A DNA stretch of 64,000 bases from Companilactobacillus nantensis DSM 16982 (GCF_001435815.1 NZ_AZFV01000009.1:36314-100313); one strand, 5' to 3'. Shown: positions 32,609 to 41,772, counted from the first letter of the stretch. A program made the numbers and translations. Notes: generated from the sequence alone by a model not told the origin.

Positions 32609-33298
32609 ATGAATAATCATTTAGGATTTTATTTAACAAATGATTCAAATGAAACGATTGAATTGCCGGTTAATCCAGCAGAAGTGACAGTTAAGCGTGA
32701 AAGTGATGATAAATCTGAGACCGTTATTAAACTGGGTGAGGTAAACCTACTTGGTGAGGATAAGTTACAAGATATAAGCATTGAAAGTTCATTACCAATT
32801 AATCCCAAAGAAGAGCATTATGTTTCAGCGTTAGAATTATTGGACTCAGCCCAAGATTATATTGATTGGATTGAGTCAGCTAGAAAATTAAAAAAACCGA
32901 TTAGATTAGTCATTTCAACTACTAAGATTTCTTTGAAATCAACAGTTGCAAGTTTTGAGTATGGTATGAAGAACGGATACGATGGCGAGTATACTTACAC
33001 TTTATCGTTGAAGGAATATAGACCATTTGAAGCTAAAAAAATAGGCGTTAAACAACAGCCAGTACAGACTGTTGAAGAACGTCCTAGTCCACCAAACAAG
33101 GTGGGTATGGGTTCAACGGTGATTGTTAACGGTCAACTACATAGAGATAGCCAAGGCAATGGACCGGGGCAAACAGAACAAAATGCAACTAGAAAGATTT
33201 CTCTAGTTGCTCCTGGTGCTTTATATCCATATCATGTCGCTACTTTAGATGGTGGTGCTCGTGGTTGGGTCAAAGAAAGTGATGTGAGATCAGCATGA
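32609..33298 (+). CDS. LysM-less XkdP-like tail protein
   Basis: A 229-residue protein in the XkdP position. The N-terminal ~140 residues (LPVNPAEVTVKRESDDKSETV, cut to LPVNPAEVTVKRESDD) are the usual XkdP domain. The C-terminal part has VIVNGQLHRDSQGNGPGQTE and ARGWVKESDV, an SH3-like fold replacing the usual LysM. It probably sits at the tail tip and binds peptidoglycan. ATG 32609 follows AGAGG by eight bases. Confidence 0.82.
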   Translation: MNNHLGFYLTNDSNETIELPVNPAEVTVKRESDDKSETVIKLGEVNLLGEDKLQDISIESSLPINPKEEHYVSALELLDSAQDYIDWIESARKLKKPIRLVISTTKISLKSTVASFEYGMKNGYDGEYTYTLSLKEYRPFEAKKIGVKQQPVQTVEERPSPPNKVGMGSTVIVNGQLHRDSQGNGPGQTEQNATRKISLVAPGALYPYHVATLDGGARGWVKESDVRSA

Positions 33299-34350
33299 TT
33301 ACTAAGTTTACTATTGGTCGCCGACATAGTGGTGATACTTGGGATGTTATTAATTTAGTTAGTGATATCAAATGGGTTACTGATTTAAACTTTGCTGCAG
33401 GTACATTAACATTTGATTTGTTATTCGATAGTTCGTTTTATCCTCAAAATGGTGATCTAGTTGAATTTCAATGGGATGAGCAAAAAATATTTTATGGTTA
33501 TATCTTTAAGGTGAATTTCAAAGAAGATAAAAAGTTTAGTATTACATCTTATGACAAGACTAGGTATCTGAAGAATGAAGATTCATTAGTCTGGCCAATC
33601 TCAACTATTTCTGACCGATTCGATACTGTTTGTAAGATGGCTGAAATCAGTCATACAGTTGTGAATAGCTCTAACTATAAGCTTCCTGCTGAAGTTGCTG
33701 ATGCAAAGACTTATTTCGACATGTTGAAGGCAAGTATTGATAAGACGCAGAAAGCCACTAATCAAATGTATTATGTCTTTGCTAACTATGATGTTGTTGA
33801 ATTGAGGAAAGCTCCACATAACGAATTGAATATTATTGTTGGTGACCAGTCATTGTTGACTGGCTTTTCTTTTGAGAAAAGTATTGATGAGGCCGCTAAT
33901 TCGGTTCGTATTATTAAAAAGAATCAAGCTGAATCGCAACAAACTAGTTCAACTTCATCTGATAGTGAAGAATCTAGCGGTGATGATCCCGCTAAAACTA
34001 GTTTCTCTTATGCTGATTCAAGCAATATCAATATTCGAGATTGGGGTAAACTTCAAACAGTCGAAAGTGCTAAAGATAAAGCCAATGATGCCCAAATGAA
34101 ACAACGAGCAGATGAATTGTTGAAAGAAAAAGACAGGGAAACTTATACGTTAAGTTTGACCTGTTTAGGCGACACATCTTTGGTAGCTGGCAATTCTGTG
34201 AATATTCAAATTGATGATTTATCAAAGGCCGGATTTTGGATAAACAATACAGCAATTATGAAAGCTACCCATAATTTTGGCAATGATTATACATGTGATT
34301 TAGAAATGAAGGTGAATGAACCATGGCTGGAGAACAACTCCTCAACATGA
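33295..34350 (+). CDS. Baseplate hub protein (XkdQ-like)
   Basis: A 351-residue protein overlapping its predecessor at ATGA. FTIGRRHSGDTWDVINLVSD and LTFDLLFDSSFYPQNGD fit XkdQ, which belongs with gp27-like hub proteins. A Ser/Asp linker near 215-235 separates the last domain, which ends in NFGNDYTCDLEMKV. It builds the tail hub with the DUF2577 protein next to it. Confidence 0.87.
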   Translation: MITKFTIGRRHSGDTWDVINLVSDIKWVTDLNFAAGTLTFDLLFDSSFYPQNGDLVEFQWDEQKIFYGYIFKVNFKEDKKFSITSYDKTRYLKNEDSLVWPISTISDRFDTVCKMAEISHTVVNSSNYKLPAEVADAKTYFDMLKASIDKTQKATNQMYYVFANYDVVELRKAPHNELNIIVGDQSLLTGFSFEKSIDEAANSVRIIKKNQAESQQTSSTSSDSEESSGDDPAKTSFSYADSSNINIRDWGKLQTVESAKDKANDAQMKQRADELLKEKDRETYTLSLTCLGDTSLVAGNSVNIQIDDLSKAGFWINNTAIMKATHNFGNDYTCDLEMKVNEPWLENNSST

Positions 34351-34694
34351 TGAACAGTAAGGGCGGCAGTGAATCAGATTATGCCGATATTGTTTATGGA
34401 AAAGTAATTTCAAGTGATCCATTAAAGATTCAGACATCTAACCAAATGATTTTGTCTGAGTCTTTTTTAGTACTTGGAAGACAGGTTACCAAACATCAGG
34501 AGCGTATCAGAGTGCTATCTCATCATGATTCTATTGGAGATACATCCGGTAATCGGCCCGATGTTTTTGAAACGATTGAAATTGACGGAACATTAAAAGA
34601 TGGTGATTCAGTAGTGATGATCCGTTTTAACGGTGGTCAGCAATTCTTTGTACTTGAAAGAACAAATGACAGGACCGGTGATAATGATGGATAA
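34323..34694 (+). CDS. DUF2577 (XkdR-like) baseplate protein
   Basis: A 123-residue protein of the XkdR/DUF2577 group: YADIVYGKVISSDPLKIQTS and a final VVMIRFNGGQQFFVLER. It overlaps the hub gene by 28 bp in another frame and the next gene by 11 bp, as in PBSX. Confidence 0.85.
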   Translation: MAGEQLLNMMNSKGGSESDYADIVYGKVISSDPLKIQTSNQMILSESFLVLGRQVTKHQERIRVLSHHDSIGDTSGNRPDVFETIEIDGTLKDGDSVVMIRFNGGQQFFVLERTNDRTGDNDG

Positions 34695-35049
34695 TCCTAC
34701 TTTGACTTATCAAGTTAAGAATGGTCGTATTTTGAACAAAATAGATGGTCATGAAGCGATGATTCAAGCGGTCGATAAAATTTTGAAAACTGAACGATTT
34801 GTTTATCCAATCTATGGCAATCAATATGGTAATGATTTCTTTGAGCTTTTTGGAAAGAGTTTTGATTATGCAACTGTTGAAGTTGAGAGAATGGTTAAAG
34901 AAGCACTATTGGCTGATGATCGAGTTTTGACAGTTACTGTTGATGATGTTCAAGTCATTGATAGAACCATTTTAAAAGTTCATGGATTATGCACAACAAT
35001 CTATGGTGATATTCCAATTGAAAGTGAGGTGAGTGTAAATGACGCCTGA
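34684..35049 (+). CDS. DUF2634 / gp25-like baseplate wedge (XkdS-like)
   Basis: A 121-residue protein with KTERFVYPIYGNQYGNDFFELFG (cut: RFVYPIYGNQYGND), the signature of XkdS/DUF2634, related to the gp25 lysozyme-like wedge. The start is placed at ATG 34684 with AGGA nine bases upstream; the longer frame would cross the previous gene. Confidence 0.88.
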   Translation: MMDNPTLTYQVKNGRILNKIDGHEAMIQAVDKILKTERFVYPIYGNQYGNDFFELFGKSFDYATVEVERMVKEALLADDRVLTVTVDDVQVIDRTILKVHGLCTTIYGDIPIESEVSVNDA

Positions 35050-36187
35050 AGATTTATCTAACAAGATTGAGAAACAAAATTTTGACTTTTACCTATCTCA
35101 AATGATGAAAAATGTTCCTGATGATATTGATAAACGACAAGGTGCAATTATCTATGATGCTTTGGCACCAGCTGCTATGGTTATGGCTCAACAATCATTG
35201 AGTTTGTCCAATGTTGTTAAAGAAAGTTATATCAAAACCGCAGACAATGAATTCCTTGATTATCGAGCGATTGAACACGGAACTTCACGACAATTAGCAA
35301 CTGCAACTCAAGTCAAAGCCAAGTTTTTAGATTCAAAAGGTAATACAATTGACAACATCGATGTTGGTGATAGGTTTGCCAGCTTAGGAGATACTCCAAT
35401 TTTTTATAAAGTTATCAAAATTAACGCTGATTTAACTGGAATGTTGGAGGCGGAAGAAGTTGGTACCCGACCTAACGGATATTTTGGCCAGATTCTTCCA
35501 GTAACACCAAATGATATTTTGTCATGGGCTGAAATTGTAGAAGTATCTATTCCTTCCAAAGATAATGAAACTGATGAGCATTTGAGAAACAGGTTACTTT
35601 CAACCGATTCATGGATTGCATACGGTGGAAATATTGCCGACTATTTAGATATGCTTTCAAAGATTGATTCAGTTGGTTCTGCACAAGTTTATCCAGTTTG
35701 GAATGGTGGAGGAACGGTCAAACTGGTTATTTTAGATAATGATTTAATGCCAGCTAGTGAAACACTGTTGAAGCAGGTCAAAGAAACTATTGATCCAGTC
35801 GATGCCGAAAGTGAAGGCTACGGACTTGCTCCAATAGATCATAATGTCAAGGTGGTTGCACCAGAACCCATTACAATTGATATTTCAACAAAGGTTGATG
35901 TTGATACTCAGGCTGACATTGAAACCTTAAAACCCAAGATATTGAGTGCTATTGAAGATTATTTCAAACTTAGAAGAATTGCTTGGAGTCAAATTAATAA
36001 GGCCACTGGAAGAGGCTATACACTCACTATTTATCGTTCTCAAATTCTTTCAGCAATTATGAAAGTAGATGGTGTCGTGAATGCATCAATTCCCACGCTG
36101 AATGGTATTGATGATGACATTGCTTTGACTTTTAATAATGATTTATCACAGTTGCCGGTATTAGGTGAGGTGAATTTGAATGGTTAA
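35039..36187 (+). CDS. Baseplate J-like protein (XkdT)
   Basis: A 382-residue baseplate wedge. The order DDIDKRQGAIIYDALAPAA, NEFLDYRAIEHG, DEHLRNRLLSTDSWIAYGGN, YPVWNGGGTVKLVILD is typical of Baseplate_J. It links the hub to the fibre proteins and overlaps both neighbours by 8-11 bases. Confidence 0.93.
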   Translation: MTPEDLSNKIEKQNFDFYLSQMMKNVPDDIDKRQGAIIYDALAPAAMVMAQQSLSLSNVVKESYIKTADNEFLDYRAIEHGTSRQLATATQVKAKFLDSKGNTIDNIDVGDRFASLGDTPIFYKVIKINADLTGMLEAEEVGTRPNGYFGQILPVTPNDILSWAEIVEVSIPSKDNETDEHLRNRLLSTDSWIAYGGNIADYLDMLSKIDSVGSAQVYPVWNGGGTVKLVILDNDLMPASETLLKQVKETIDPVDAESEGYGLAPIDHNVKVVAPEPITIDISTKVDVDTQADIETLKPKILSAIEDYFKLRRIAWSQINKATGRGYTLTIYRSQILSAIMKVDGVVNASIPTLNGIDDDIALTFNNDLSQLPVLGEVNLNG

Positions 36188-36902
36188 ACTTCAAGATTAC
36201 TTACCAGAATATTACGACGATGTTTATGAAATGCAGAAATTGGTAGCAGCCGAACAAGTTGACTTTAGCGACTTTGATGATTTGATTTTGAGAACATTAC
36301 TAAACCAATTTGTAATTCAGGCCGATTTGCAAGGTATTTCAATTTATGAAGACCAGTTAGGTATCAATCCTAATCCAAATGATTCACTTGAGACACGTCG
36401 ATACGATGTATTGATGAGAATGTTGCCACCAAAGCCAATAACTTTGAAGTATTTCAAAGAATTGCTTCATACATTAGATATACCTGCTTCAGTTGATGTT
36501 GACTATGCAATTAGAAATGTTGTTACTAATGCAAAAAGAAGTGAGATTAGCAAAGACCAGATCAAACGTTTGAAATATCTACTAAACGTTTATCTGCCTG
36601 CTAATCTCACTTTTCAAATTATTACGACTTCTGAAACTGAAACGGAGTTGAAGATGTTTGTAGGTGTGGCAACCAATTCTGAAATTGATACTGTATCTAA
36701 TCCAAGATTAATTACGTATGCTGATTCTAAGACTGAAGTTTATGCTGGCTCAATCCCATCACAAGTTTTAGTTATGGCAAAATCAAGAGCGCTAATTAAA
36801 GAAAATACTGAGGTTAATAGTAAACAATTTATTGGTTCTGTGTCACCACAAATAACTATTGAACTAAAAACATATCCAAAGGAGTTGAGTACATTTGTCT
36901 AA
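36180..36902 (+). CDS. XkdU/YmfQ-like baseplate protein (DUF2313)
   Basis: A 240-residue protein: VKLQDYLPEYYDDVYEMQKL at the start and SLETRRYDVLMRMLPPKPITLKY near residue 80 (cut: RRYDVLMRMLPP) fit DUF2313. It attaches the fibre protein to the baseplate. The C-terminal ~75 residues seem specific to this phage group. Confidence 0.87.
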   Translation: MVKLQDYLPEYYDDVYEMQKLVAAEQVDFSDFDDLILRTLLNQFVIQADLQGISIYEDQLGINPNPNDSLETRRYDVLMRMLPPKPITLKYFKELLHTLDIPASVDVDYAIRNVVTNAKRSEISKDQIKRLKYLLNVYLPANLTFQIITTSETETELKMFVGVATNSEIDTVSNPRLITYADSKTEVYAGSIPSQVLVMAKSRALIKENTEVNSKQFIGSVSPQITIELKTYPKELSTFV

Positions 36903-38715
36903 ATATAATGAGACAATTTTGACTGCAGGCGGCTTAGATTTAGCTACTAGAGCGGCTAACGGCAAGACAAAATTTACCATCACAAAAGCAACTGCCACAG
37001 CTGATGATTTAACAACAATGAGCGAAACAGATTTACAAAATTTAATAGTATTGCCTAACGAAGTTCAAACGGGTTCAATTACTAATCAAACTGAAAATGT
37101 TCCTACTTCAAAGAGTGTAGTCGGAACTGAGATTTTATTTACTAATCAAGGTATTGATAAAGGATATTTGGTTAATGCTGTTGGTCTGTATGCTAAGGAA
37201 GATGGCAAGGATGAAGAAATTCTTTATGCTTTGAACACCGCTGTTGAACCTGAATTTATGCCAGATTTTGCAGATCAAGTGTTATTACAATTTAGAATTA
37301 CCATGTATGTAATTGTTGGTCGTACGGAAAATGTAACAGTGACTATTGATCCTAGTGGTATGGCATCAAAAGACTATGTTAATACTAAAATTGCTGAAAT
37401 TGATGTTAATGACAAGATTCAAGATGAAGATATTGCTAAGAAATTGCAAAACAAATTAGTATATACAGACAACAAAAGTCAAGATAAGAATGTAATGACT
37501 CAGGTTGCTGAAGCTTTAGGCTCTGCTGTTTACGGGTTTAAGACTATTGATAAAGATGGAAATGTTACGAGTATTCTTCCCGACTCTGACTCGTTAGTAA
37601 CATTACCTGGGGAATGGAATAACAATACTGGTGGGAGCACTGATCCAGATCATCCTGCTGCAGGTGTTGATATTTATCCTGGCTCATTAGCAAATGGAGA
37701 AATTACTGAACGACATTGTTTATGGCAAGGAAATTCAGACCCAACTCAAATTACTAATGTCAGTTTTAGTCAAGATGTTGGTGCAAAAATGGATAGAGTA
37801 GGAGAAGGTTTAACTTTTCTTTTATATATTCAAAGAACAGCAATTAATAAAGGCCTCAAAGGTGATGCAGTTAAACTTCCATTTAACTACGATCCTAATA
37901 ACCTTGCTAAGGAAGGATATTATACGACCACTGCACCAGTTCCTTCATATATTAGGGCTAAAAGTTTTGAAGTTGATAAGGAACAAGTTGTTACATATAA
38001 CGGGATTGGTGAGAATTTAACCACTATTAAGAATCACCAATCTCCTGGCGTTGGTTTTACTTTTAAAGCTGATAAGACAATGGATATTAGACCAATTCAA
38101 GGTTTTGATAATGATGGTGCTGCTGATGGTATTACGGGTTACACATATGATGTTGTAGTTGAAGTGATTGCTGATTATAGTATTCAGACCGCCGTTCAAC
38201 AGTTACCTGCTTCCATTAACTTTTTTACAGGCAGTGCAAGTGGGGACATTGCTTTGTCAGGAGTAAGTGACTTTTTTGAAAATTCCATGGATGGAATTGA
38301 AATTACAATGGAAGATTATATGTATATTAGGTCATCACCATCAGGAACATTACAGGAAAGAACTTTAGCAACTAATATCGTTGAAAGTCCAATTATTAGG
38401 ATTCCTAAGGATAAACTAATACAAGGTATAAATAATAACATGTCTTTTAAATTAAAAGTAATAGCATCGGAAACAGGGAAATTACAACCACCTATAAGTA
38501 CAGATAACAATAAATTAGGAGCAAGTGGTGTGAATTGGCAAGTTAATGGGAGCACCAGTTATTATTTTTTAGGATTCGATATTTCGAAGCTGATAATAAA
38601 TAAGGCTTCTATTTCAATAAATGTCGTACCAAATTTGAAATACAGTGTTGGTTCTCTCTGGCAAGGAAGTACTTGGAGTTGGAATGCCGTGAAGGTTTCG
38701 CCATATAAAAATTAA
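36895..38715 (+). CDS. Tail fibre / receptor-binding protein
   Basis: A 606-residue fibre. The N-terminal ~165 residues are the conserved baseplate-binding part (KYNETILTAGGLDLATRA, then FRITMYVIVGRTENVTVTID, here cut to TMYVIVGRTENVTV). A short helical shaft (KDYVNTKIAEIDVNDKIQDE) follows, then a long unique region with WNNNTGGSTDPDHPA and a beta-rich C-terminus that should bind the receptor. The start is TTG 36895 with AAGGAG upstream. It determines host range. Confidence 0.9.
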   Translation: MSKYNETILTAGGLDLATRAANGKTKFTITKATATADDLTTMSETDLQNLIVLPNEVQTGSITNQTENVPTSKSVVGTEILFTNQGIDKGYLVNAVGLYAKEDGKDEEILYALNTAVEPEFMPDFADQVLLQFRITMYVIVGRTENVTVTIDPSGMASKDYVNTKIAEIDVNDKIQDEDIAKKLQNKLVYTDNKSQDKNVMTQVAEALGSAVYGFKTIDKDGNVTSILPDSDSLVTLPGEWNNNTGGSTDPDHPAAGVDIYPGSLANGEITERHCLWQGNSDPTQITNVSFSQDVGAKMDRVGEGLTFLLYIQRTAINKGLKGDAVKLPFNYDPNNLAKEGYYTTTAPVPSYIRAKSFEVDKEQVVTYNGIGENLTTIKNHQSPGVGFTFKADKTMDIRPIQGFDNDGAADGITGYTYDVVVEVIADYSIQTAVQQLPASINFFTGSASGDIALSGVSDFFENSMDGIEITMEDYMYIRSSPSGTLQERTLATNIVESPIIRIPKDKLIQGINNNMSFKLKVIASETGKLQPPISTDNNKLGASGVNWQVNGSTSYYFLGFDISKLIINKASISINVVPNLKYSVGSLWQGSTWSWNAVKVSPYKN

Positions 38716-38726
38716 GGAGGCAGAAA

Positions 38727-39164
38727 ATGAAAATAGCAGTTCAATTAAATTCTGATAGAAATATCATTGATACTTATTTAAGTCCTGAAGATGGAGCTAA
38801 GTTGCAGGTTCAAAAATATAGTAATCAAGGTTGGCTACTAGTTGATAGTGATTCGACCTTTTCTACTGAAAATGAATATCAATGGACGGTTCGGGAGAGC
38901 GATAACAAGTTAGTTCATATTAATACTAACCAAACGCCTGAAGAAGAAAGAGACACTGTCATATCTAATTTGACACTTCAGAACTTACAGCAAGCCAATG
39001 AAATTACAGAGTTGAAAAAATTTTCCTCATCTCAAACCCTTCAAAGTCTTCAAAATGCGCAAGATAAGGAAAACTTGCAAAAAGTTGCCACTAGCCAAGC
39101 AATGCAAATTTTGGAATTACAAAAGAGTGTTTCTGATATTAAATCAGAAGCTACAACTAATTAA
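38727..39164 (+). CDS. XkdW-like tail fibre partner
   Basis: A 145-residue protein. The N-terminal ~75 residues have KIAVQLNSDRNIIDTYLS and WLLVDSD, followed by a long helix with LTLQNLQQANEITELKK. This is the XkdW arrangement right after the fibre gene. It likely assists fibre assembly. Confidence 0.75.
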   Translation: MKIAVQLNSDRNIIDTYLSPEDGAKLQVQKYSNQGWLLVDSDSTFSTENEYQWTVRESDNKLVHINTNQTPEEERDTVISNLTLQNLQQANEITELKKFSSSQTLQSLQNAQDKENLQKVATSQAMQILELQKSVSDIKSEATTN

Positions 39165-39180
39165 TAGGAGGAATTAAATT

Positions 39181-39318
39181 ATGGATACAGCAACATTGAA
39201 AATTGTATTTGGATGGGGAATGTTAAAAGCTTCGGACTTAGAAACATACGTACCTGGTCAAATCTCAGAGGTCGATTTCAAGGATATTACAGGTGAAGAA
39301 TTTAAGAAAGAGGGTTAG
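39181..39318 (+). CDS. XkdX-like small protein
   Basis: A 45-residue protein with GGAGG upstream of ATG 39181: TATLKIVFGWGMLKASDLET and DFKDITGEEF follow the XkdX pattern (a short protein with a W-G-x-x-W-like motif after the fibre genes). A terminator overlaps its stop codon. Confidence 0.75.
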   Translation: MDTATLKIVFGWGMLKASDLETYVPGQISEVDFKDITGEEFKKEG

Positions 39319-39340
39319 TAGATGCTAGCCTTTTTATTTT
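39311..39340 (+). terminator. Terminator after the tail genes
   Basis: Stem GGTTAG (39313-39318) with CTAGCC (39325-39330), one G-T pair, is followed by TTTTTATTTT. It separates tail and lysis genes partly. Confidence 0.6.
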
Positions 39341-39353
39341 GGAGTGATGTGAA

Positions 39354-39740
39354 TTGAAATATTTAAAACAGAATCATTTTTGGCTTTTAACAGGAATGGA
39401 AACATTCGCTCTAGGACTTTTATTTATATCTAATGGTAACTTTATTGATCGACCACCATCGGCGCCACCCTTCATAGCTAACGTTGATGATCCACCATTT
39501 GCAATTGCATTAATATTGGTTGGACTCTATGCGATGTTTTCATGTTTTGATATTTTACATCATGCAAGAAAAGAGTTACTTACATTTATTCTCTTATTTG
39601 TTTGGACGTTCTATCTTGTGATCTTCTCAATTCATGATTTTACATCACCGATATTCATGCCAAAGTTCACAACAATTTTTATATTATTTATTGTCGTTCG
39701 AATTTTGTTCGAAGCATTCTGGAGTGATCCAAATGATTGA
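39354..39740 (+). CDS. Membrane protein of the lysis region
   Basis: A 128-residue protein with about four transmembrane helices (LLTGMETFALGLLFI, FAIALILVGLYAMF, LLTFILLFVWTFYLVIF, FTTIFILFIVVRILF). The start TTG 39354 has GGAG nine bases before. Proteins like this are common in lactobacillus prophages upstream of the holin; a lysis or exclusion role is inferred. Confidence 0.7.
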   Translation: MKYLKQNHFWLLTGMETFALGLLFISNGNFIDRPPSAPPFIANVDDPPFAIALILVGLYAMFSCFDILHHARKELLTFILLFVWTFYLVIFSIHDFTSPIFMPKFTTIFILFIVVRILFEAFWSDPND

Positions 39741-40059
39741 TACGATAAGGGTAGCAATTTCAGCTGTAGTAGGTGGTGTGGTAACAGGTGTTTTCGGCGT
39801 GTGGTTACAAAGGATTAAGAATAAAGGAACTAACGAAAGTATTTATGCCGATCATACAAAAGAATTGTTTGAACGGTTAGATCAGATAACTCAAGAACGT
39901 GATGATTTAAAAGAACAAGTTATTAAGTTACAGGGACAAATTTCTCAACAGAATGAATTAATAAAAAAACAGAATGGAATTATTGATTCACTTAATGAGC
40001 AAGTTGGGGAATTAAATACGAAATTCGATTTAATGGAGGAAAGTAATGCAGATTATTGA
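39733..40059 (+). CDS. XhlA-like membrane protein with coiled coil
   Basis: A 108-residue protein: an N-terminal transmembrane helix (VAISAVVGGVVTGVFGVWL) and a coiled coil (about 45-105, LDQITQERDDLKEQV). The arrangement fits XhlA-like partners of holins. ATG 39733 follows GGAG by eight bases; a longer frame from 39634 overlaps the previous gene fully. It overlaps the holin gene by 14 bp. Confidence 0.7.
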   Translation: MIDTIRVAISAVVGGVVTGVFGVWLQRIKNKGTNESIYADHTKELFERLDQITQERDDLKEQVIKLQGQISQQNELIKKQNGIIDSLNEQVGELNTKFDLMEESNADY

Positions 40060-40336
40060 AGGATTAAATTTAATTGATGTAGCACAACTTACAGTTATTG
40101 CTATCTTGTGCTACGTCCTAACCAACTCGATCAAAAATACAAAGGTCGTTGATACTAAATGGATGCCATTTGTATCAATGGCTTTGGGATTGGTGTTAGC
40201 AATAGTTACAGCTCTGGTATTTCATGATAAGGAAATTGGCAAAGCTATTATTGCAGGCTTGTTGGTCGGTGGCTGGACATCAGGTATGTTTGATGGTATT
40301 CAAGGTTTCTTAAACGATGGAGGTACATCAGAATGA
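40046..40336 (+). CDS. Holin
   Basis: A 96-residue protein with two to three transmembrane helices (VAQLTVIAILCYVLT, FVSMALGLVLAIVTALVF, AIIAGLLVGGWTSGMF) and a charged tail, in the position and size of a phage holin (holin_4/phi29-like group). It overlaps the endolysin gene at ATGA and times lysis by opening the membrane. Confidence 0.85.
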   Translation: MQIIEGLNLIDVAQLTVIAILCYVLTNSIKNTKVVDTKWMPFVSMALGLVLAIVTALVFHDKEIGKAIIAGLLVGGWTSGMFDGIQGFLNDGGTSE

Positions 40337-41454
40337 AGAAAAAACTAGTTTATATTGTAAGTCTGCTGATTGCAGGCTTATTTTTTTGTGTAACTAATGT
40401 TAATGCTGCTCGTACTGATATGGTTGATGTATCTAATCATAATGGGTATATGACAATCAGTAATTTTCAGGATATGCTTAATAATTATGGGGTCAAAGCT
40501 GTAGTTACTAAGATTTCTGAAGGTACTTACTACCATGATTACACTGCAGCAAATAACATCTACACGGCTCAACAAGCCGGGCTTTACATTAATGGATATC
40601 ATTTTGCTAGATACACGACTGTGGAGGGGGCAATCGCTGAAGCTGATTATGCTGCTGCTTTAGCTAAGTCGGATGGCCTACCAGTTGGTTCAGTTCTAGT
40701 AACTGATGTAGAAGCTGAACAGCAAAATGGATTATCAAGGGCAACTAATAACGCAAATAACAAAGCGTTCATGGATCAAGTTGCTAAGTATGGTTATCGG
40801 TCTGATGTTTATACTATGAGTTCATGGCTAGGCAGTAAGATGGACGTTAACAGTGGTGGCTGGATTGCTTCATATCCTTACAATGCGTCTGACAAGTCTT
40901 GGTATTCAGGAAATCATGCTTGGCAATGGGGAAGTACTTATAATTTTGATGGCAGCTATGGTAATTTCGATGTTTCTCAAAATTATGATAATTTCTATAC
41001 TGCTGATCAAGTCACTGAAGTTGACCCAAATCAAATCATTAGTAATATAGTTTCAGTTAAGGGTAATAATTATAAGGCTTATGCAACATATGATTCTAAT
41101 GGCATAGCAAACGAAGGCACTAATATTGTTTCAGCAACGGATTGGGTATCTAATTCGATTGCAGTAATCAATATGAAACCTTATTTTGTGATTGGTAGAA
41201 ATATTCTATTACCACAATCAACGACAACATTTAAAAATAAGGCAGTGATTAATTACAGATCAGATTACGGAGTATTAGCATTCAATTCGAAAGGACAATC
41301 TATTAAAGACTCTAATCAAATATTCAAAGGTGGAACTGAATGGAAAACCGAAGATTCATTAATCGATATTCCAAATGTCGGCTGGTGCTATAAAGTGGCA
41401 ACTAATGAATTTATTCCTGTTAGATATCAACAGGGATCAGGATATAATGGTTAG
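40333..41454 (+). CDS. GH25 endolysin with signal peptide and SLAP-like tail
   Basis: A 373-residue muramidase of glycosyl hydrolase family 25. An N-terminal signal peptide (residues 1-25, LVYIVSLLIAGLFFCV) precedes the catalytic domain (about 28-220) with the substrate-binding DVSNHNG and the catalytic DVEAEQ pair. The C-terminal ~130 residues hold two beta segments ending SNSIAVINMKPYFVI and GWCYKVATNEFIPVRYQ, as in SLAP cell-wall-binding domains of lactobacilli. A signal peptide means export by Sec, so holin would only need to collapse the membrane potential. Confidence 0.9.
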   Translation: MKKKLVYIVSLLIAGLFFCVTNVNAARTDMVDVSNHNGYMTISNFQDMLNNYGVKAVVTKISEGTYYHDYTAANNIYTAQQAGLYINGYHFARYTTVEGAIAEADYAAALAKSDGLPVGSVLVTDVEAEQQNGLSRATNNANNKAFMDQVAKYGYRSDVYTMSSWLGSKMDVNSGGWIASYPYNASDKSWYSGNHAWQWGSTYNFDGSYGNFDVSQNYDNFYTADQVTEVDPNQIISNIVSVKGNNYKAYATYDSNGIANEGTNIVSATDWVSNSIAVINMKPYFVIGRNILLPQSTTTFKNKAVINYRSDYGVLAFNSKGQSIKDSNQIFKGGTEWKTEDSLIDIPNVGWCYKVATNEFIPVRYQQGSGYNG

Positions 41455-41463
41455 AAAAAATTA

Positions 41464-41508
41464 AGAGCAATCAACCTATTTTTATTAATAGATTGATTGC
41501 TCTTTTTA
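41464..41508 (+). terminator. Terminator at the end of the lysis genes
   Basis: A perfect 11-base stem AGAGCAATCAA (41464-41474) with TTGATTGCTCT (41493-41503) is followed by a T run. It marks the right end of prophage coding. Confidence 0.92.
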
Positions 41509-41558
41509 TTTTGTTATGAAATTTATCTTAACCATTCCACACAGATTTTAAATTTTTT

Positions 41559-41582
41559 CGTGACGTTGCCGTGACGTTGTTT
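41559..41582. promoter_or_regulatory. Candidate integrase arm-binding sites, right end
   Basis: CGTGACGTTG occurs twice, ten bases apart (41559-41569 and 41570-41579), 85 bp inside attR. The same TGACGTTG pair lies inside attL. Confidence 0.55.
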
Positions 41583-41665
41583 TGTTGAAAAACGTTCAAA
41601 TTCATTGAAATTGTATATACTTCAAAATGCTGTTATATTAACGTTTTGAAGCAATATGAAACTAT

Positions 41666-41692
41666 TTGAAACTCTATAAAGCGAACTACGAG
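41666..41692. other. attR: attR core
   Basis: The 27-bp sequence is identical to attL (1780-1806). It includes the 3' 13 bases of tRNA-Gly, so integration restored a complete tRNA gene on this side. Confidence 0.9.
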
Positions 41693-41750
41693 AATCGAAC
41701 TCGCGACACTAGCTTGGGAAGCTGGTATTTTACCATTAAACTAAGTTCGC
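41680..41750 (-). tRNA. tRNA-Gly(CCC), phage attachment gene
   Basis: On the minus strand: acceptor stem GCGAACT/AGTTCGC, T-arm GCGAG/CTCGT with loop TTCGATT, and anticodon loop TTCCCAA (anticodon CCC). The anticodon stem CCAGC/GCTAG has one C-A mismatch at the second pair, which is unusual. CCA is not encoded. The 3' end forms part of the att core. Confidence 0.9.
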
Positions 41751-41766
41751 ATTTCACAACTCTTTT

Positions 41767-41772
41767 ATTATA
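41767..41772 (-). promoter_or_regulatory. -10 box of tRNA-Gly
   Basis: TATAAT on the minus strand, about 16 bases before the tRNA 5' end; the -35 is weak. Confidence 0.5.
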
